DNA of 64,000 nt from Deltaproteobacteria bacterium (GTDB taxonomy: Bacteria; SZUA-79; Acidulodesulfobacterales; Acidulodesulfobacteraceae): contig JAMDCP010000002.1 of NCBI GenBank assembly GCA_023489335.1, positions 186,001 through 250,000 on the forward strand, read 5' to 3'. Position numbers and translations under genes: made by a program. Shown here in pieces: positions 62,983 to 64,000 of the stretch (position 1 is the first letter of the stretch; the number at the start of each line of letters is the position of its first letter). Below the pieces are notes generated by a model. The model saw only the letters and a list, made by a program, of their open reading frames with translations, did no database searches and was not told the origin of the DNA.

Positions 62983-63966
62983 ATGAAAGAAAACACATTT
63001 GTTTCTATAATAATTCCGTTGGTCGGCATAAACGATTACTTTCTGGAATCGTATCCCCATTTACTTAATCTTGATTATAAGAATTATGAAATCATCGTCT
63101 TGCCGGATAACCCGGTTTCTCAAGATTTTCCGGATATAAAAATAATTCCTACCGGTAAAATTTCCCCCGCGATAAAAAGAGATATAGGCGCCGCAAACGC
63201 CAAGGGAGAACTTTTATTTTTCCTTGACGACGATTCTTATCCCGAAAAAGACTGGATAAATAAAGCCCTGCCTTATTTTGACGATCCGTCCGTCGGAGCG
63301 ATAGGCGGTCCGGCAATAACGCCTTTAAACGACAGCTTTCTTCAGAAAGTTTCGGGAGCTGTTTTTTTAACTAAAGTAGGCGGCGGCGTTCCCGAAAGAT
63401 ATTATCCTATGGGCAAAACAAAAGAAATCGACGACTGGCCATCCGTCAATCTCGTTGTTAAAAAGGACCTGTTTATAAAAATAGGCGGGTTTAAATCGGA
63501 ATACTGGCCCGGCGAAGATACCAAACTGTGCCTCGAGATAATTAAGGAAGGCAGCAAAATATTATACGCTCCAGATGTTATAGTATGGCACCACAGGAGA
63601 CCAGGTTTATTGCGCCATTTAAAACAGGTAGGCAATTACGGTCTTCACAGGGGGTTCTTCGCGAAAAGATACCCGGAAACTTCTTTTAAACTTTTGTATT
63701 TTATTCCGACTCTCTTTGTGCTATACTTGGTATTATTTATCATATCCTTGTTATTTTTTAGTAGGCTGTCTTTTTATATGGGCTTAGGTTTTGTTCTTTA
63801 TCTGGGGGCACTGGCCTACGCTTTTTTCGATATAAATAAAAAAGCGGGGGACGTTAAAATTTCGTTAGCCTCGGTATATTATATAGTGCTTACGCATATA
63901 TGGTATGGAATTAGATTTATTCAGGGACTTGTATTCACTAAAGAACTTAAAAGCAAGTTAAGGTAA
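62983..63966 (+). CDS. Glycosyltransferase family 2 with C-terminal membrane spans
   Basis: A 327-residue protein: GT-A domain with FVSIIIPLVGINDYFLES, KRDIGAANAKGELLFFLDDDSYPEKDW (the DDD metal site near residue 86), AIGGPAITP and YWPGEDTKLCLEI (the catalytic ED region near 184). Two to three hydrophobic helices form the C-terminus. It probably acts on a membrane-bound acceptor in glycan assembly. It lies 34 bases after the flippase gene. Confidence 0.85.
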   Translation: MKENTFVSIIIPLVGINDYFLESYPHLLNLDYKNYEIIVLPDNPVSQDFPDIKIIPTGKISPAIKRDIGAANAKGELLFFLDDDSYPEKDWINKALPYFDDPSVGAIGGPAITPLNDSFLQKVSGAVFLTKVGGGVPERYYPMGKTKEIDDWPSVNLVVKKDLFIKIGGFKSEYWPGEDTKLCLEIIKEGSKILYAPDVIVWHHRRPGLLRHLKQVGNYGLHRGFFAKRYPETSFKLLYFIPTLFVLYLVLFIISLLFFSRLSFYMGLGFVLYLGALAYAFFDINKKAGDVKISLASVYYIVLTHIWYGIRFIQGLVFTKELKSKLR

Positions 63967-63978
63967 ATAAGGTTTATA

Positions 63979-64000
63979 ATGAAAATCTCGATATCGTTTC
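63979..64000 (+). CDS. Possible start of a further gene (3' truncated by window edge)
   Basis: An ATG 12 bases after the GT2 stop opens a frame (MKISISF) that runs out of the window, with only a weak aagg upstream. Seven codons cannot be assigned; position suggests another member of the glycan cluster. Confidence 0.3.

Noticed and set aside
1-64000. CRISPR arrays, tRNA/rRNA genes, transposases, prophage
   Set aside because: I looked for regularly spaced repeats, cloverleaf-like segments and recombinase motifs and saw none; short RNAs without clear structure could still have been missed.

Overview
The window comes from an AT-rich, Gram-negative-like anaerobe with a full dissimilatory sulfate-reduction module. 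The gene content fits the deltaproteobacterial-type lineages that carry both reductive and oxidative sulfur genes. It reminds me of the acid-mine-drainage group named Candidatus Acidulodesulfobacterales, but that placement is from memory and gene content only, and needs a phylogeny.

Layout. 1-4860: a dsr cluster in the order dsrL (5' truncated)-dsrC-dsrM-dsrK-dsrE-dsrF-dsrH. 4861-16049: sat-aprB-aprA-qmoA-qmoB-qmoC-hppA, i.e. sulfate activation, APS reduction, its quinone-linked electron supply and a proton-pumping pyrophosphatase that can use the PPi released by Sat. 16122-20819: a cation/proton antiporter (minus strand), an atypical Nramp-family transporter behind a structured leader, a small membrane protein, tadA (minus strand) and lipA. 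20887-25832: aminotransferase-hom-thrC-apgM. 25833-30668: icd followed by three genes whose sizes and motifs fit citryl-CoA synthetase (two subunits) and citryl-CoA lyase, i.e. a reductive TCA citrate-cleavage operon, closed by a strong terminator. 30784-33102: class II fructose-1,6-bisphosphatase (gluconeogenesis from fixed carbon), an NDUFA9-like SDR and a small unknown protein.

33180-51496 is a complete division and cell-wall (dcw) cluster: mraZ-rsmH-ftsL-ftsI-murE-murF-mraY-murD-ftsW-murG-murC-murB-ddl-ftsQ-ftsA-ftsZ, with a sigma70-like promoter and three perfect 10-bp-spaced MraZ boxes in front. 51600-53715 (minus strand) holds a B12-binding-type radical SAM protein and a short CbiX chelatase. 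53895-64000 is an envelope-polysaccharide region: an ABC ATPase, a class II aldolase (minus strand), a GT9 glycosyltransferase, D,D-heptose genes hddC and hddA, a large multi-span membrane protein (minus strand), two GT2 glycosyltransferases and a flippase. Lipopolysaccharide or glycan export is implied.

The most notable points are: a DsrC that lacks the first of its two redox cysteines although it sits in a dsr operon; oxidative-type markers (dsrL, dsrEFH) next to a reductive sat-apr-qmo-hppA module, with no dsrJOP beside dsrMK; the icd-ccsA-ccsB-ccl citrate-cleavage operon; an Nramp homologue with DAGG in place of DPGN and Ala in place of the TM6 Met, behind a leader with a small ORF and a Shine-Dalgarno-masking hairpin; and palindromic repeat elements embedded in frame inside two coding genes. 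I saw no rRNA, tRNA, CRISPR array, transposase gene or prophage. No gene-free stretch exceeds 300 bases.
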